64,000 nt of DNA from Anaerocolumna sedimenticola (GCF_009931695.1 NZ_CP048000.1:3985501-4049500), one strand, 5' to 3'; numbered from the stretch's first letter, positions 55,022-64,000 are shown. Translations and numbers: made by a program. The notes: generated by a model not told the origin, from the sequence alone.

Positions 55022-56296
55022 TTAAATATCCTTAATAACCTGGCAGGTTCTCCTTATATCTTCTTCCGTGTGGGCAGCCGATACAAACATTGCTTCAAAT
55101 TGGGACGGAGCGATATAAATTCCTTTGTCCATCATTTTTCCAAAATAATCAGCATACTTAACCGTATCCGAAGTAACAGCAGAATTATAATCTTTTACTT
55201 TATAATCCGTAAAAAATGCACATATTAAGGAACCAATCTGGTTCACCTGAATAGGTTCCTTTTTGTCTTTACTGCGTTCTGCAAAGGCATCTGCAAGTTG
55301 TATTGCTTTCAATTGCATTTCCGTATATAGCCCTGGATTTTCGTATAATATTTCAAGAGTCTTAATTCCGGCTGCTGTGGCTACGGGATTTCCGGATAAG
55401 GTTCCGGCCTGATAAACCGGACCTAAGGGTGATACCATCTGCATAATATCTTTTCTTCCGCCATATGCTCCTATTGGCATACCTCCGCCTACAATTTTCC
55501 CAAGAGTAGTAAGATCCGGTTTTATTTTATAATACTCCTGAGCTCCTCCGATTCCTAAACGAAAGCCGGTAATTACTTCATCAAAAATAAGTAAAGAACC
55601 ATTCTCATTTGTAATATTTCTTAAGAAAGGTAAGAAATCTTCTTCCGGAAGAACCACACCCATATTAGCAGCTACCGGCTCAACGATAACTGCAGCTATT
55701 TTTCCTTTATATTCTTCAAACAACTGCTGCACGGATGATTTATCATTATACTCCGCAATTAAGGTATTCTCGGTATAGGATTTCGGTACACCTGCACTGT
55801 CAGGTACCGCCTGAGTAAGTGCCCCGGAACCTGCCTTTACTAATAAACCGTCAGAATGACCGTGGTAACAGCCTCTGAATTTGATTATCATATCCTTTTT
55901 TGTGAAACCTCTGGCAGTCCGAATGGCACTCATGACGGCTTCGGTCCCGGAACTTACTAAACGTACCATCTCCATGGAAGGCATTATCTGGGATATTAAT
56001 TCAGCCAGTATCACTTCTTTTTTTGTAGGTGCTCCAAAAGTCAAACCGTCTCTTACAGCCTTGTTAACCTCTGCTATAACTGCTTCCTGGGCATGACCTA
56101 AAATAGCCGGTCCCCAGGAACAAACATAATCAATATATTCATTGCCGTCTGCATCATAGATTTTACTGCCTTTTGCTTTTTCTATAAAGACAGGAGTTCT
56201 GCCTACCGATCCAAATGCTCTGACCGGACTGTTCACACCACCCGGCAGGAACCGGATTGCTTCCTTATATAATATTTCTGATATTTGATTTTTCAT
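55022..56296 (-). CDS. hemL: Glutamate-1-semialdehyde 2,1-aminomutase
   Basis: The 424-residue PLP enzyme makes 5-aminolevulinate from glutamate-1-semialdehyde in the C5 pathway. NSPVRAFGSVGRTPVF, RGCYHGHSDGLLVKAGSG, FDEVITGFRLG and the PLP lysine in TTLGKIVGGGMPIGAYGG are present. It is the last gene of the hem operon. A hairpin (56313-56336) covers the region just before its weak ribosome binding site, which may tune its translation. Confidence 0.97.
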   Translation of the reverse strand: MKNQISEILYKEAIRFLPGGVNSPVRAFGSVGRTPVFIEKAKGSKIYDADGNEYIDYVCSWGPAILGHAQEAVIAEVNKAVRDGLTFGAPTKKEVILAELISQIMPSMEMVRLVSSGTEAVMSAIRTARGFTKKDMIIKFRGCYHGHSDGLLVKAGSGALTQAVPDSAGVPKSYTENTLIAEYNDKSSVQQLFEEYKGKIAAVIVEPVAANMGVVLPEEDFLPFLRNITNENGSLLIFDEVITGFRLGIGGAQEYYKIKPDLTTLGKIVGGGMPIGAYGGRKDIMQMVSPLGPVYQAGTLSGNPVATAAGIKTLEILYENPGLYTEMQLKAIQLADAFAERSKDKKEPIQVNQIGSLICAFFTDYKVKDYNSAVTSDTVKYADYFGKMMDKGIYIAPSQFEAMFVSAAHTEEDIRRTCQVIKDI

Positions 56297-56312
56297 GCTT
56301 TATCCCTATTAC

Positions 56313-56336
56313 ATATCGCAAACCCATCTGCGATAT
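56313..56336 (-). promoter_or_regulatory. Hairpin just upstream of the hemL start
   Basis: ATATCGCA and TGCGATAT form a perfect 8-bp stem with an eight-base loop, 16 bases before the hemL ATG. It could modulate hemL translation or stabilise a processed mRNA end. Confidence 0.4.
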
Positions 56337-56400
56337 TGCCACTATATATGCGAAGAATAGCTGCGTGGCAACCTTTCCTGATCTAAATTTTTTATCACTA

Positions 56401-57366
56401 TTAATTATTGGATATCCAGCCTGCAACGTCCAAGGCATGATATGTAATAATAATTTTAGCACCGGCACGTTTCATTGCAATCAAATTTTCCATAACTATC
56501 TTCTTCTCGTCAATCCACCCGTTTAAAGCTGCCGCTTTTACCATAGCATATTCTCCGCTTACATTATAAGCAGCAATTGGATAATCCGTTTCCAAAGCAA
56601 CGGATTTAATGACATCCAGATAAGCCAAAGCCGGCTTTACCATGACAATATCGGCACCCTCCTCAATATCATCCTTTACTTCTCGAATAGCTTCTTTCAC
56701 ATTAGCATAATCCATCTGATACGTTTTGCGGTCACCAAATGCCGGTGCGGAATGTGCCGCATCGCGGAAAGGTGAATAATAACCGGAAGAATATTTTGCG
56801 CTGTAGGCCATAATAGGAGTATGAAGAAAGCCGTGTTCATCCAGTGCCGTACGGATTGCATGTATATGACCATCCATCATATCGGATGGTGCTATAATAT
56901 CAGCTCCTGCTTTAGCACAGCTAACGGCTGCATCTGCCAATAAGGGTAATGTTTCGTCATTTAGTATAACCCCGTCCTTAATTAAACCGCAATGACCATG
57001 AGAAGTGTATTCACAAAGGCAGATATCCGCAACCACGACAAAATCTGGATATTTTTTCTTTATAAAACGGATCGCCTTTTGAACAATTCCGTTCTCATTA
57101 TATGCCTGACTACCTACTTCATCTTTATGTTCCGGAATTCCAAATATCAGGATGCTTTTTATTCCGCGTATATTAACGCGTTCTAATTCTTCTCCCAATC
57201 TGTCAATGGAATATTGATAAATTCCAGGCATGGACTCCACGGGATTCTTTTGATTTTCCCCTTCGACAACAAACATTGGATATATAAGATCCGATATCTG
57301 TATACTGGTTTCCCTGACTAAAGCCCGTATCGTTTCATTTACCCGAAGCCTTCTTCTCCTAATCAT
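56401..57366 (-). CDS. hemB: Delta-aminolevulinic acid dehydratase (porphobilinogen synthase)
   Basis: The 321-residue enzyme condenses two 5-aminolevulinates to porphobilinogen. The three-Cys zinc site is in ADICLCEYTSHGHCG, and the two active-site lysines in MAYSAKYSSGYYSPFRDA and IVMVKPALAYLD. AGGAGG lies six bases before the ATG. It is followed by hemL and preceded by cobA/hemD in the operon. Confidence 0.98.
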   Translation of the reverse strand: MIRRRRLRVNETIRALVRETSIQISDLIYPMFVVEGENQKNPVESMPGIYQYSIDRLGEELERVNIRGIKSILIFGIPEHKDEVGSQAYNENGIVQKAIRFIKKKYPDFVVVADICLCEYTSHGHCGLIKDGVILNDETLPLLADAAVSCAKAGADIIAPSDMMDGHIHAIRTALDEHGFLHTPIMAYSAKYSSGYYSPFRDAAHSAPAFGDRKTYQMDYANVKEAIREVKDDIEEGADIVMVKPALAYLDVIKSVALETDYPIAAYNVSGEYAMVKAAALNGWIDEKKIVMENLIAMKRAGAKIIITYHALDVAGWISNN

Positions 57367-57407
57367 AATTATCCTCCTATTATCATTGAATTATATATTT
57401 TTCTTTA

Positions 57408-57470
57408 GTATGATTCGCCCGGCAAAAGCCAATATTAAATTATGGTTCCGTTAATTTGCATAATTTATTT
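57408..57470. repeat. Palindromic intergenic element, half copy inside the hem operon
   Basis: TATGATTCGCCCGGCAAAAG, CCAAT and AAATTATGGTTCCGT match the left arm of the element at 25355 over about 60 bases with few changes. The second arm is absent, so this is one arm only. It fills the gap between hemB and cobA/hemD. Confidence 0.65.
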
Positions 57471-57498
57471 CTTGATTGCTTTACTGGTAACGTTTGCT

Positions 57499-59007
57499 TT
57501 AGACCTTTTTTATATCTTCCATAATACAATCAACCAATCCGGGTACGCTATATTCTCTTGCAATAAGGTAATTTGTTATTCCGTATTCATTAAGTTTTTT
57601 CGCTGTAATATCACCGATACAGACAATCTTAGTTTTCCCGGTATTTAGTTTTAAACTGTCTGATTCTCTAAAAAATCCCTCAACTCCTGAAGCACTGGCA
57701 AATGTTAAATAATCATAATCAAGCAGGTTAGAAGTTATCCTGTTATACTTTTCTTTATCTGTTTCGATTGAATATAATTTAATATCCGTATAGGGTATGG
57801 AATAATCACTTAAAATTTGTGTAAGATCTTTGGAACCGTTTACAGCGCGGGGAATCAGCACCTTATCTTCTTTTTTCAAGCTTTTCACCAGACCGTGAGC
57901 TAATGATACGGTTGTATACACCTCCGGCATATAATCAGCTATAAAACCCTGCCTCATAAGGGCTTCTTTTGTCCCATTTCCTACTACTGCAAAGGAAATA
58001 TGACCTAATTTACGATAGTCAAATTGGTTTTCTTTTAAATATTGAAAGAACAGATCAACTCCATTGGTACTGGTAAATACAATCCAGGTATACTCCAGAA
58101 TACAATCGATAGCCCTTTTTAATTCAGTAAGTTCCTCCGTTTCTTTCACATATAAAAAGCTTAGATTATCTACATAAGCTTCCTCATTTCTTAACTGGTT
58201 CGTTAATTTTTCCGTTAATTTAGGTGTGCCGGTAACACCAATCCTTAACCCCGATAATCTTCCGTATTGTAACGATTTCATATCAAGTTCTGTAACAGCA
58301 CCAATAAGAATAACAGCCGGTGCCTGAATATTCTCTTCCTTTACTTTTTCTTCTATGGTAAGTAAGGTACCTCTAACCGTTTTTTGCTGATTGGTCGTTC
58401 CGTTAGAGATAACCGCTGCCGGCGTATTGCCATCCTTACCGTATCTGATTAGTTCGTTAACAATAAGGGATAAATTACCCATTCCCATTAAAAAAATAAG
58501 AGTTCCCTCTAATTTAGCCAAAGTTTCAAAATTCTCCACAAGTTCGTTATCAGTGTCTTTCGTATGACCTGTAACAACGTGAAAACTTCTGCTGATACCC
58601 CTATGGGTTACGGGAATACCTGCATATGTTGCAGCCGCAATAGCTGAAGTAATTCCCGGAATTACCTGGAAAGGTATACCGGCCTTTTGCAAAGCAATTA
58701 CTTCTTCCCCGCCTCTTCCGAACACAAAAGGATCTCCGCCTTTTAAGCGAACGACCCTTTTTCCCTCTAAGGCTTTTTCTATGATGATTTGATTTATGGC
58801 TTCCTGATTAAAGCTATGTCTTCCAACTTCTTTGCCTACATATATTTTCTCACTTTGATAAGGTACGAAATCCAGTAAAGAATCAGAAGCTAATCTGTCA
58901 TAAATAACTACTTCACATTCTTCTAATCTTGCTTTTCCTTTTAAGGTCAGCAGTTCCGGATCGCCCGGCCCGGCACCTACCAAATAAACCATCCCATTTT
59001 TATTCAT
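57499..59007 (-). CDS. cobA-hemD: Fused uroporphyrinogen-III C-methyltransferase / uroporphyrinogen-III synthase
   Basis: A 502-residue two-domain enzyme. Residues 1 to about 245 are the SAM-dependent methyltransferase (VYLVGAGPGDPELLTLKG, GDPFVFGRGGEE, VIPGITSAIAAATYAGIPVTHRG) that forms precorrin-2; residues from about 255 on are HemD, which closes hydroxymethylbilane to uroporphyrinogen III (FTSTNGVDLFF, TFASASGVEGFF). This fusion is common in clostridia. AGGAG lies seven bases before the ATG at 59007. It serves both heme and siroheme/cobalamin branches. Confidence 0.96.
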   Translation of the reverse strand: MNKNGMVYLVGAGPGDPELLTLKGKARLEECEVVIYDRLASDSLLDFVPYQSEKIYVGKEVGRHSFNQEAINQIIIEKALEGKRVVRLKGGDPFVFGRGGEEVIALQKAGIPFQVIPGITSAIAAATYAGIPVTHRGISRSFHVVTGHTKDTDNELVENFETLAKLEGTLIFLMGMGNLSLIVNELIRYGKDGNTPAAVISNGTTNQQKTVRGTLLTIEEKVKEENIQAPAVILIGAVTELDMKSLQYGRLSGLRIGVTGTPKLTEKLTNQLRNEEAYVDNLSFLYVKETEELTELKRAIDCILEYTWIVFTSTNGVDLFFQYLKENQFDYRKLGHISFAVVGNGTKEALMRQGFIADYMPEVYTTVSLAHGLVKSLKKEDKVLIPRAVNGSKDLTQILSDYSIPYTDIKLYSIETDKEKYNRITSNLLDYDYLTFASASGVEGFFRESDSLKLNTGKTKIVCIGDITAKKLNEYGITNYLIAREYSVPGLVDCIMEDIKKV

Positions 59008-59093
59008 ATAAATCTCCTGCAATTATACATTTATCATTATTAGTTAATATACGGCATTCATAAATATTCATTATTCTTAATTAATAAAACTAT

Positions 59094-59975
59094 TTATTCA
59101 AAATTAATAATATCATTTACTAATTTTTTTGCTAAAAGCAATCTCTCTTCAATTTTTGCAATCCCATTTACCCGGATAACTTTATTCTTATATTTATATA
59201 TTACGCGAAGTATTATCTTGTCTTTATCTATATTGGAATAAACTCCGACAGGCTCACTGCATCCGGCATTAAGAAGCTTTAATACTTCTCTTTCTGTCTC
59301 CAGGTTATACATGGATTCCATATGATTGAAAGATTGCAATACAGCTTGTAAAGCTGCTTCCTCTCTTCCCTCTATGGCAATGATACCCTGCCCCGCCGCA
59401 GGAATAAAGCTATCCTCATCTAAATACATGAAATCGTATTCCTTGTCCTCCTGGAAGTTAAGTCTCTTTAAACCGGCTGCCGCTAAAATAATGCCGTCAT
59501 ATTCTTTATTTTGCAATTTCAAAAGCCTGGTACCAACATTCCCCCTCAGGTTTTTCGTCTGTACCGGGTAAAGTTCTTCTATCTGAATCTGTCTCCTTAA
59601 ACTGCTGGTTCCAACAATACCATTTTGAGGAAGCGGGCAATTTTTTCTGGTTACAAGTACGTCTCTTGGATCTTCCCTTAAGGATACGGCAAGAATTGAT
59701 AGTCCTTTCGGAAGACTGATTGGCATATCCTTTGCACTATGTACTGCCATATCAATTTTCCCCGTAAGCAAAGCATCTTCAAACTCACTGATAAACGCTC
59801 CTTTTCCGCCAAAACTTTCTAAAGGCTTATCCAAAACCTTATCACCAATGGTAGTCATTGGAACAAGTTCAATTTCAATATCAGTATTTACTTTTTTGAT
59901 TGCATTCACAACCATTTCCGTCTGTACCATGGCAAGTTTACTTTTTCTTGTTCCTATTTTAATATACTGTTTCAC
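59094..59975 (-). CDS. hemC: Hydroxymethylbilane synthase (porphobilinogen deaminase)
   Basis: The 293-residue enzyme links four porphobilinogens. IGTRKSKLAMVQTE, HSAKDMPISLPKGL, GTSSLRRQIQIEELYP and the dipyrromethane-cofactor Cys in LLNAGCSEPVGVY are visible. The start is GTG at 59975 with GGAGG five bases upstream. It lies between sirC and cobA/hemD, in the same operon. Confidence 0.97.
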   Translation of the reverse strand: MKQYIKIGTRKSKLAMVQTEMVVNAIKKVNTDIEIELVPMTTIGDKVLDKPLESFGGKGAFISEFEDALLTGKIDMAVHSAKDMPISLPKGLSILAVSLREDPRDVLVTRKNCPLPQNGIVGTSSLRRQIQIEELYPVQTKNLRGNVGTRLLKLQNKEYDGIILAAAGLKRLNFQEDKEYDFMYLDEDSFIPAAGQGIIAIEGREEAALQAVLQSFNHMESMYNLETEREVLKLLNAGCSEPVGVYSNIDKDKIILRVIYKYKNKVIRVNGIAKIEERLLLAKKLVNDIINFE

Positions 59976-60010
59976 TGATTCCTCCGCAAGACTTAGCTAG
60001 GCTAGATTTC

Positions 60011-60631
60011 CTAATTTTCTTTTATTTTCTTTATAATATCCTGTATATCCGTTTTTGTAAGTTTACCTTGTTTTAAACAACCTAATTCCATTAACTGCTT
60101 ATATACCTGTTTTCGCTCTTCTTCCTGTTCAAAAGATAACTGTACCTCATCCCTTATGTCACCAAGAATCTCTACCAGCTCTTCCATGTAATCAGGAATA
60201 ACCTCTTTTATTTTATTTTTGATTCGTTGTGAAATAATAGGACTTTTACCGGAACTGGTTACGCCTACGGTTATGGCACCTTTCTTAACGTACGCCGGAA
60301 ATATAAAACTGCATTCTTCCTTTTTATCAACCACATTTACCGGGATCTTAAGTTCCCTGCATTCCTTTGAAATCCTTGTATTTAAATTAATGTCATCCGT
60401 TGCTGCTATTACTGTAAATGCAGCTTTTATATCAGTAGTTTCATAGGATTTATTTAGCATTGTAATTTTATTCTTTAAAGACCTTACACATTCACAAAAT
60501 TCCGGGGCAATAACAACTACTTCGGCTTCAAATTCCAGTAAGGCTTTTATTTTCCTATAAGCAACCATACCACCGCCGATTACAATACACACTTCATCTT
60601 TTAAGTCTACAAACATGGGGAAATATGCCAC
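60011..60631 (-). CDS. sirC: Precorrin-2 dehydrogenase / siroheme synthase N-terminal type
   Basis: A 206-residue NAD-dependent enzyme that oxidises precorrin-2 to sirohydrochlorin, the siroheme branch. It starts YFPMFVDLKDEVCIVIGGG with a Rossmann motif, and has VTSSGKSPIISQRIKNKI, the conserved region of CysG-N/Met8p/SirC proteins. The GTG at 60631 has AAGGAG eight bases upstream. It sits 27 bases downstream of hemA. Confidence 0.94.
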   Translation of the reverse strand: MAYFPMFVDLKDEVCIVIGGGMVAYRKIKALLEFEAEVVVIAPEFCECVRSLKNKITMLNKSYETTDIKAAFTVIAATDDINLNTRISKECRELKIPVNVVDKKEECSFIFPAYVKKGAITVGVTSSGKSPIISQRIKNKIKEVIPDYMEELVEILGDIRDEVQLSFEQEEERKQVYKQLMELGCLKQGKLTKTDIQDIIKKIKEN

Positions 60632-60657
60632 GTTAAATTCTCCTTAAACTTTTTATA

Positions 60658-61815
60658 CTATTTATTTTCTATCAGTTTTGTAAAGCTTTGTATTATTACT
60701 TTCAACTCATCATTGGTTACCTGATTCCGAATCTTATACATAATACTTTCAAAGGATTGATTTTCAAACACTTCTTTTAATTCATTCATGCAAGGAATAA
60801 AATTCCTGAAATTAATTTCTTTATAAAATTCATCCACCTGTTTATCAATGATTATTTTTGCTGCTTCAATTTCCTGATGTTTTAAGTTATTATTTACTTC
60901 AGCGATTTGTTTGAAATAATCTATATCTATAAGCTTCACGTTCTCTAATTTCTCAATATTTTTATCTATATCCGTAGGTACTGCCAGATCTATAAACAGC
61001 CGTTCCTTTTTATCCGATATATACTTCTTTAGTTCTTCAGAAGTAATGGTGTAGTGAGGACTTGATGTTGCGCTGATTATGATATCTGCGTCTTTTATTG
61101 TATCATATCGTTTATTATAATCAATCATTTTTACTTCAGGATAGGATATGACTAATTCATCCGGTATATTGTGGTTTCGTATTGTTCCCATAATTTTAAC
61201 ACTTTTATTATGGTACAGATTTTTCATTACTATTGTTCCAAATTTACCGGATAACCCAATAATTAAAACTTTTTTTACCTGAGCTTTATCAGAAAAGCGA
61301 AATACCTCATTTGCTGCTAAGGTACCGATGGAGATTGAAGTTTTTGATATTTTCGTATCCGTTTTCACTTTTTTGGCACAGGTTATGGCAATCCGAAACA
61401 AGGTATTTAATAAGAAGTCCGTTGTACCTGCCTGCAAGGCTAGTTGATAATCATCTTTTACCTGACCCAGAATTTCATCTTCTCCAATTAACATGGAATC
61501 CAAGCCACAGATAACCTGAAATAAATGTTTCACTGCCTTTTCATTCTGATACCTAAGATAATACTTTATCACATGGTCATAATTTAAATTTTTTCTTTCC
61601 ACTAATAACTGCATTATCTGATCGGCTGCCATTTTCCCGCCGGCAGCATATACTTCCGTTCGATTACAGGTGGTTATCAACACACATTCCCTGACATCAC
61701 TTTTTTGCAACGCAGCTTTAATGAAATCTTTTTTTTCTTCCTTCTGAAATGCCAGTAATTCTCTTATTTCAACGGGAGCTGTTTTATAACTTATACTGAT
61801 ATTATAAATATTCAT
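60658..61815 (-). CDS. hemA: Glutamyl-tRNA reductase
   Basis: The 385-residue enzyme reduces glutamyl-tRNA to glutamate semialdehyde, the first step of the C5 pathway. The catalytic Cys is residue 50 in LITTCNRTEVYA; GLDSMLIGEDEILGQVKDDY and the NADPH domain (VLIIGLSGKFG) follow. In the nucleotide motif GLSGKFG replaces the usual GAGxMG, a deviation. I start at 61815 because AGAGG lies seven bases upstream; the longer frame to 61887 runs into the 88-bp repeats. It is the first gene of the hem operon. Confidence 0.93.
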   Translation of the reverse strand: MNIYNISISYKTAPVEIRELLAFQKEEKKDFIKAALQKSDVRECVLITTCNRTEVYAAGGKMAADQIMQLLVERKNLNYDHVIKYYLRYQNEKAVKHLFQVICGLDSMLIGEDEILGQVKDDYQLALQAGTTDFLLNTLFRIAITCAKKVKTDTKISKTSISIGTLAANEVFRFSDKAQVKKVLIIGLSGKFGTIVMKNLYHNKSVKIMGTIRNHNIPDELVISYPEVKMIDYNKRYDTIKDADIIISATSSPHYTITSEELKKYISDKKERLFIDLAVPTDIDKNIEKLENVKLIDIDYFKQIAEVNNNLKHQEIEAAKIIIDKQVDEFYKEINFRNFIPCMNELKEVFENQSFESIMYKIRNQVTNDELKVIIQSFTKLIENK

Positions 61816-61886
61816 TTGTAAACCTCTCTCTGTCTGTTTCCCGTTTATTCCTGCAAGAACGATGGAATATAACATGCAATTCTTCA

Positions 61887-62078
61887 TTCATTATATCATG
61901 AACGAAATCCGTGTTCATGATCTTGTTGCTCCAATCGGAATCTGCAAGTTCTACTTGCAATTCCTCATTCCGCTTTCATTATATCATGAACGAAATCCAT
62001 GTTCATGATCTTGTTGCTCCAATCGGAATCTGCAAGTTCTACTTGCAATTCCTCATTCCGCTTTCATTATATCATAAA
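61887..62078 (-). repeat. 88-bp tandem repeat upstream of hemA
   Basis: Two copies (61887-61974 and 61975-62062) differ at one base; a third begins at 62063 and ends after about 16 bases. Each unit has a 9-bp perfect palindrome ATCATGAAC/GTTCATGAT with the minus-strand TATAAT next to it, and a TGCAAG/CTTGCA hairpin. It lies just upstream of the hemA start region, so it may carry or shape the promoter of the hem operon. The rest of the gap 61816-62398 holds a short dispersed repeat and AT-rich hairpins, no gene. Confidence 0.85.
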
Positions 62079-62204
62079 CTTTTTAAAACATACACGAAAA
62101 TTTCAATATGTAATGGAACAATGTCGACAAGTTCGCTTAACCTCTCTAAATTCCTCACATGAGGGCCTTGATCGCTTTGTGAGCCAAATGCAGTCGCGCC
62201 GGTG

Positions 62205-62260
62205 CTACCCAAAGGATATAATCTTTTTTGCATTCGTACGCCTCCGGTCGGGCTTTTATT
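62205..62260. repeat. Short dispersed repeat, copy 2
   Basis: CTACCCAAAGGATATAATC, then TTTTGCATTCGTACGCC and a GCC..GGGC hairpin with TTTTATT. It matches the copy at 41402-41463 at most positions. Its local base composition is richer in GC than its surroundings. Confidence 0.5.
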
Positions 62261-62398
62261 AAATAGAAAAATTTGAAGAACTTTCCTATTTAAATAAAAG
62301 CAGACCTGATTATTAAGGTTAATCAGAAAATTCTGACATCTCAAACATCAAGTCTGTTTTCTATTATTAGTATTAAACATTAAGATAAACTAAAACTG

Positions 62399-62842
62399 TT
62401 ATTCTTCCACTACAACACCTTTTTGCAGCATGATATTGGCATAAAGTGCTTTTTCACTGGTAGCTATGATAGCATAAGCTGTTTTCGCTTCTTCATAAAA
62501 TTTAAACCGCTCAATGCCTCCAACCGCTTTTTCACCACGATTATCATATTTTGTTACAATTTTTTTATACGTATCCCAAATAGGTGTTTCAACCGTATCA
62601 CCAGGCATAACCTCCATGAGATTAACCGGTTTATCGGTATAAGTATCTAAAGGAAATACTTTTAAAATAGCATCTAATAGTTCCGGTACTCCATGACCGT
62701 CACAACGGATAACAATTGCATTTTTTCCCATGGATTCCGCGGGAAAATTACCGTCTGAGATAACCAAACGGTCACTGTGTCCCATTTCACACAGAACTTT
62801 TAATAATTCCGGTGATAAAATTGCAGGTATACCTTTTAACAT
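62399..62842 (-). CDS. fucU: RbsD/FucU family mutarotase, probable L-fucose mutarotase
   Basis: A 147-residue protein of the RbsD/FucU fold, which interconverts sugar anomers. MLKGIPAILSPELLKVLCEM, GHSDRLVISDGNFPAESMG and the C-terminal TSEKALYANIMLQKGVV are FucU-like; His in GHSD is the conserved active-site residue. The start at 62842 follows GGAGG by five bases; the frame to 62854 contains that site. It lies 200 bases downstream of a sugar kinase gene, suggesting a deoxyhexose catabolic operon that continues outside the window. Confidence 0.9.
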   Translation of the reverse strand: MLKGIPAILSPELLKVLCEMGHSDRLVISDGNFPAESMGKNAIVIRCDGHGVPELLDAILKVFPLDTYTDKPVNLMEVMPGDTVETPIWDTYKKIVTKYDNRGEKAVGGIERFKFYEEAKTAYAIIATSEKALYANIMLQKGVVVEE

Positions 62843-63044
62843 ATTGACCTCCATACATCATTCATTCACGCGGTTGTTGTAATTATTTGATTAATTTTTC
62901 TATAATTAATTATTGTAATTATTATTAAATATTACATGATTTCATATAATTCCTATAAAGTTCATTACAACAACCGCAGCAGAATAAATATAAAATAAAA
63001 TTTAATAAATCTTTATACAGTTAGTTTATCCAATAAAAATTGGC

Positions 63045-64000
63045 TTACTTCTGTATAATTTTCTTATAACGCATATAAGCTTCTTCCCAGGACTCTTTCT
63101 CTGTTGGTTCATATTTTACTATGTCAGGTGACTGTCCGATTATCCTTCTTGCCTCTGCAATATCCTTAATCTGACCGGATGCCATTAACTGAAGGGCAAC
63201 ATTACCAAGAACCGTAGCTTCAACCGGTCCGGCTGTTACTGCACATCCGCTGGCATTAGCCGTAAATTGACAGAGTTGTTTGCTTTGGATGCCTCCGCCT
63301 ACCATATGAATATTATTATAAACATGTCCTGTACAATCGCTGATTTGTTCCAGTGCATAGCGATATTTCAGAGCCAGGCTTTCGTTAATACAGCGCACAA
63401 TCTCACCCACTGTTTCGGGTACTATTTGTCCCGTACGTCTGCAATAATCCTGAATTCGTGAGGGCATATCCCCTGCCGGTGAAAATTCCGGGGCATCCGG
63501 ATCAATGAAACAGGCAAATGCTTTTGCATTAAGTGCTAAATCTTCCAGCTGGCCAAAATTGTACTCATGACCTTCCCTGATCCATTGTCTTCTGCTTTCC
63601 TGAATAAGCCACAAACCGGTTATATTTTTTAGGAATGAAGCTTTACCGCCGTAACCGCCTTCATTGGTTATATTATAATAATCGGATTTCTCATTGATAA
63701 GAGGCTTATCCAGTTCTGTTCCGATCAGAGACCAGGTACCGCAGCTTATGAAAATAAAATTATCTTCTTCTGCCGGTACTGCAACTAAGGCGCTTTGGGT
63801 ATCATGACCGGCTACGGCAATGACATCACATTTTTTAACACCCAGTTCCTCACAGATTTCATCCGATAGAACACCGACTTTAGTACCGCTTGCCACAATA
63901 GAAGCAAATATACTCTTTGGTAAACCAAGGGCTTCAATAACCTTTTCTGACCAGACACCCTTTTTTGCATCCAAGAGCTGACTGGTTGAAGCGATGGAAT
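63045..64000 (-). CDS. FGGY-family sugar kinase, rhamnulokinase/fuculokinase type (5' end outside window)
   Basis: The open frame runs to the window edge; the last visible residues read SIASTSQLLDAKKGVWSEKV, and no start is inside. About 318 residues of the C-terminal part are seen. AGHDTQSALVAVPAE, FISCGTWSLIGTEL and the ATP-binding HMVGGGIQSKQLCQFTANAS are typical of the RhaB group. RhaB-like kinases also act on L-fuculose, and the fucU neighbour favours that substrate; both remain possible. Confidence 0.88.
   Translation of the reverse strand, partial: SIASTSQLLDAKKGVWSEKVIEALGLPKSIFASIVASGTKVGVLSDEICEELGVKKCDVIAVAGHDTQSALVAVPAEEDNFIFISCGTWSLIGTELDKPLINEKSDYYNITNEGGYGGKASFLKNITGLWLIQESRRQWIREGHEYNFGQLEDLALNAKAFACFIDPDAPEFSPAGDMPSRIQDYCRRTGQIVPETVGEIVRCINESLALKYRYALEQISDCTGHVYNNIHMVGGGIQSKQLCQFTANASGCAVTAGPVEATVLGNVALQLMASGQIKDIAEARRIIGQSPDIVKYEPTEKESWEEAYMRYKKIIQK

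Noticed and set aside
61887..62262. Plus-strand ORFs of 83 and 87 codons and a minus-strand ORF of 90 codons
   Set aside because: They are produced by the 88-bp tandem repeat and the adjoining dispersed repeat; no ribosome binding site or family similarity is seen.

Overview
The window looks like a chromosomal segment of a low-GC, spore-forming anaerobic Firmicute, most likely a Lachnospiraceae (Clostridium phytofermentans-like). This rests on gene content and strong AGGAGG-type ribosome binding sites, not on a database search. Sporulation and germination genes (gerA-type cluster, spoIIM, dacF), scpAB, RNase Y, a C5-pathway heme operon and an SLH protein fit that group. No rRNA, tRNA, CRISPR array, prophage or insertion sequence was seen. 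Most genes lie on the minus strand; plus-strand genes are XRE-def, aroF and pdxST.

Layout: 1-88 start of a DegV gene; 0.4-4.3 kb a germinant-receptor cluster with an in-frame GerAB-GerAC fusion and a frame break at an A-AAA-AAG heptamer; 4.5-9.1 kb scpB, scpA, a degenerate site-2 protease, a phosphoesterase and dacF; 9.1-14.9 kb an SLH protein / adaptor / MacB-like ABC operon behind three 11-bp direct repeats that resemble a response-regulator box; 15.2-15.8 kb a membrane-anchored Ig-like protein; 16.2-26.5 kb a nucleoside salvage region (PNP, zinc dehydrogenase, MtnA, BMP-type nucleoside ABC transporter, amidohydrolase); 26.6-31.7 kb YmaF and a complete Bce-type peptide-sensing module; 31.9-36.5 kb pyrimidine nucleoside phosphorylase operon, XRE-deformylase and aroF; 36.6-48.9 kb xerD, spoIIM, nudix, proC, aminotransferase, rny, miaB, a broken MazG-like gene and a proB-proA cluster; 49-51.9 kb two flavoproteins; 52.4-53.9 kb pdxST; 54-61.8 kb flavodoxin and the operon hemA-sirC-hemC-cobA/hemD-hemB-hemL; 62.4-64 kb fucU and the end of an FGGY sugar kinase.

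How the genes work together: the 16-26 kb cluster reads as import of purine (5'-modified) nucleosides, deamination, phosphorolysis and isomerisation of the ribose phosphate, close to the known DHAP-shunt chemistry but without an aldolase in the window. The hem operon makes the tetrapyrrole precursor from glutamyl-tRNA and branches to siroheme/cobalamin through SirC and the CobA domain.

The most unusual content is non-coding: a 97-bp tandem hairpin array inside the nucleoside transporter operon, an 88-bp tandem repeat in front of hemA, a palindromic intergenic element present at three sites (two inside operons), a 150-bp palindrome forming the aroF leader, and a shorter repeat present twice. 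Three genes (gerAC, spoIIM, mazG-like) are each broken by a -1-type frame change in a purine run; this is either real decay/recoding or a sequencing artefact.
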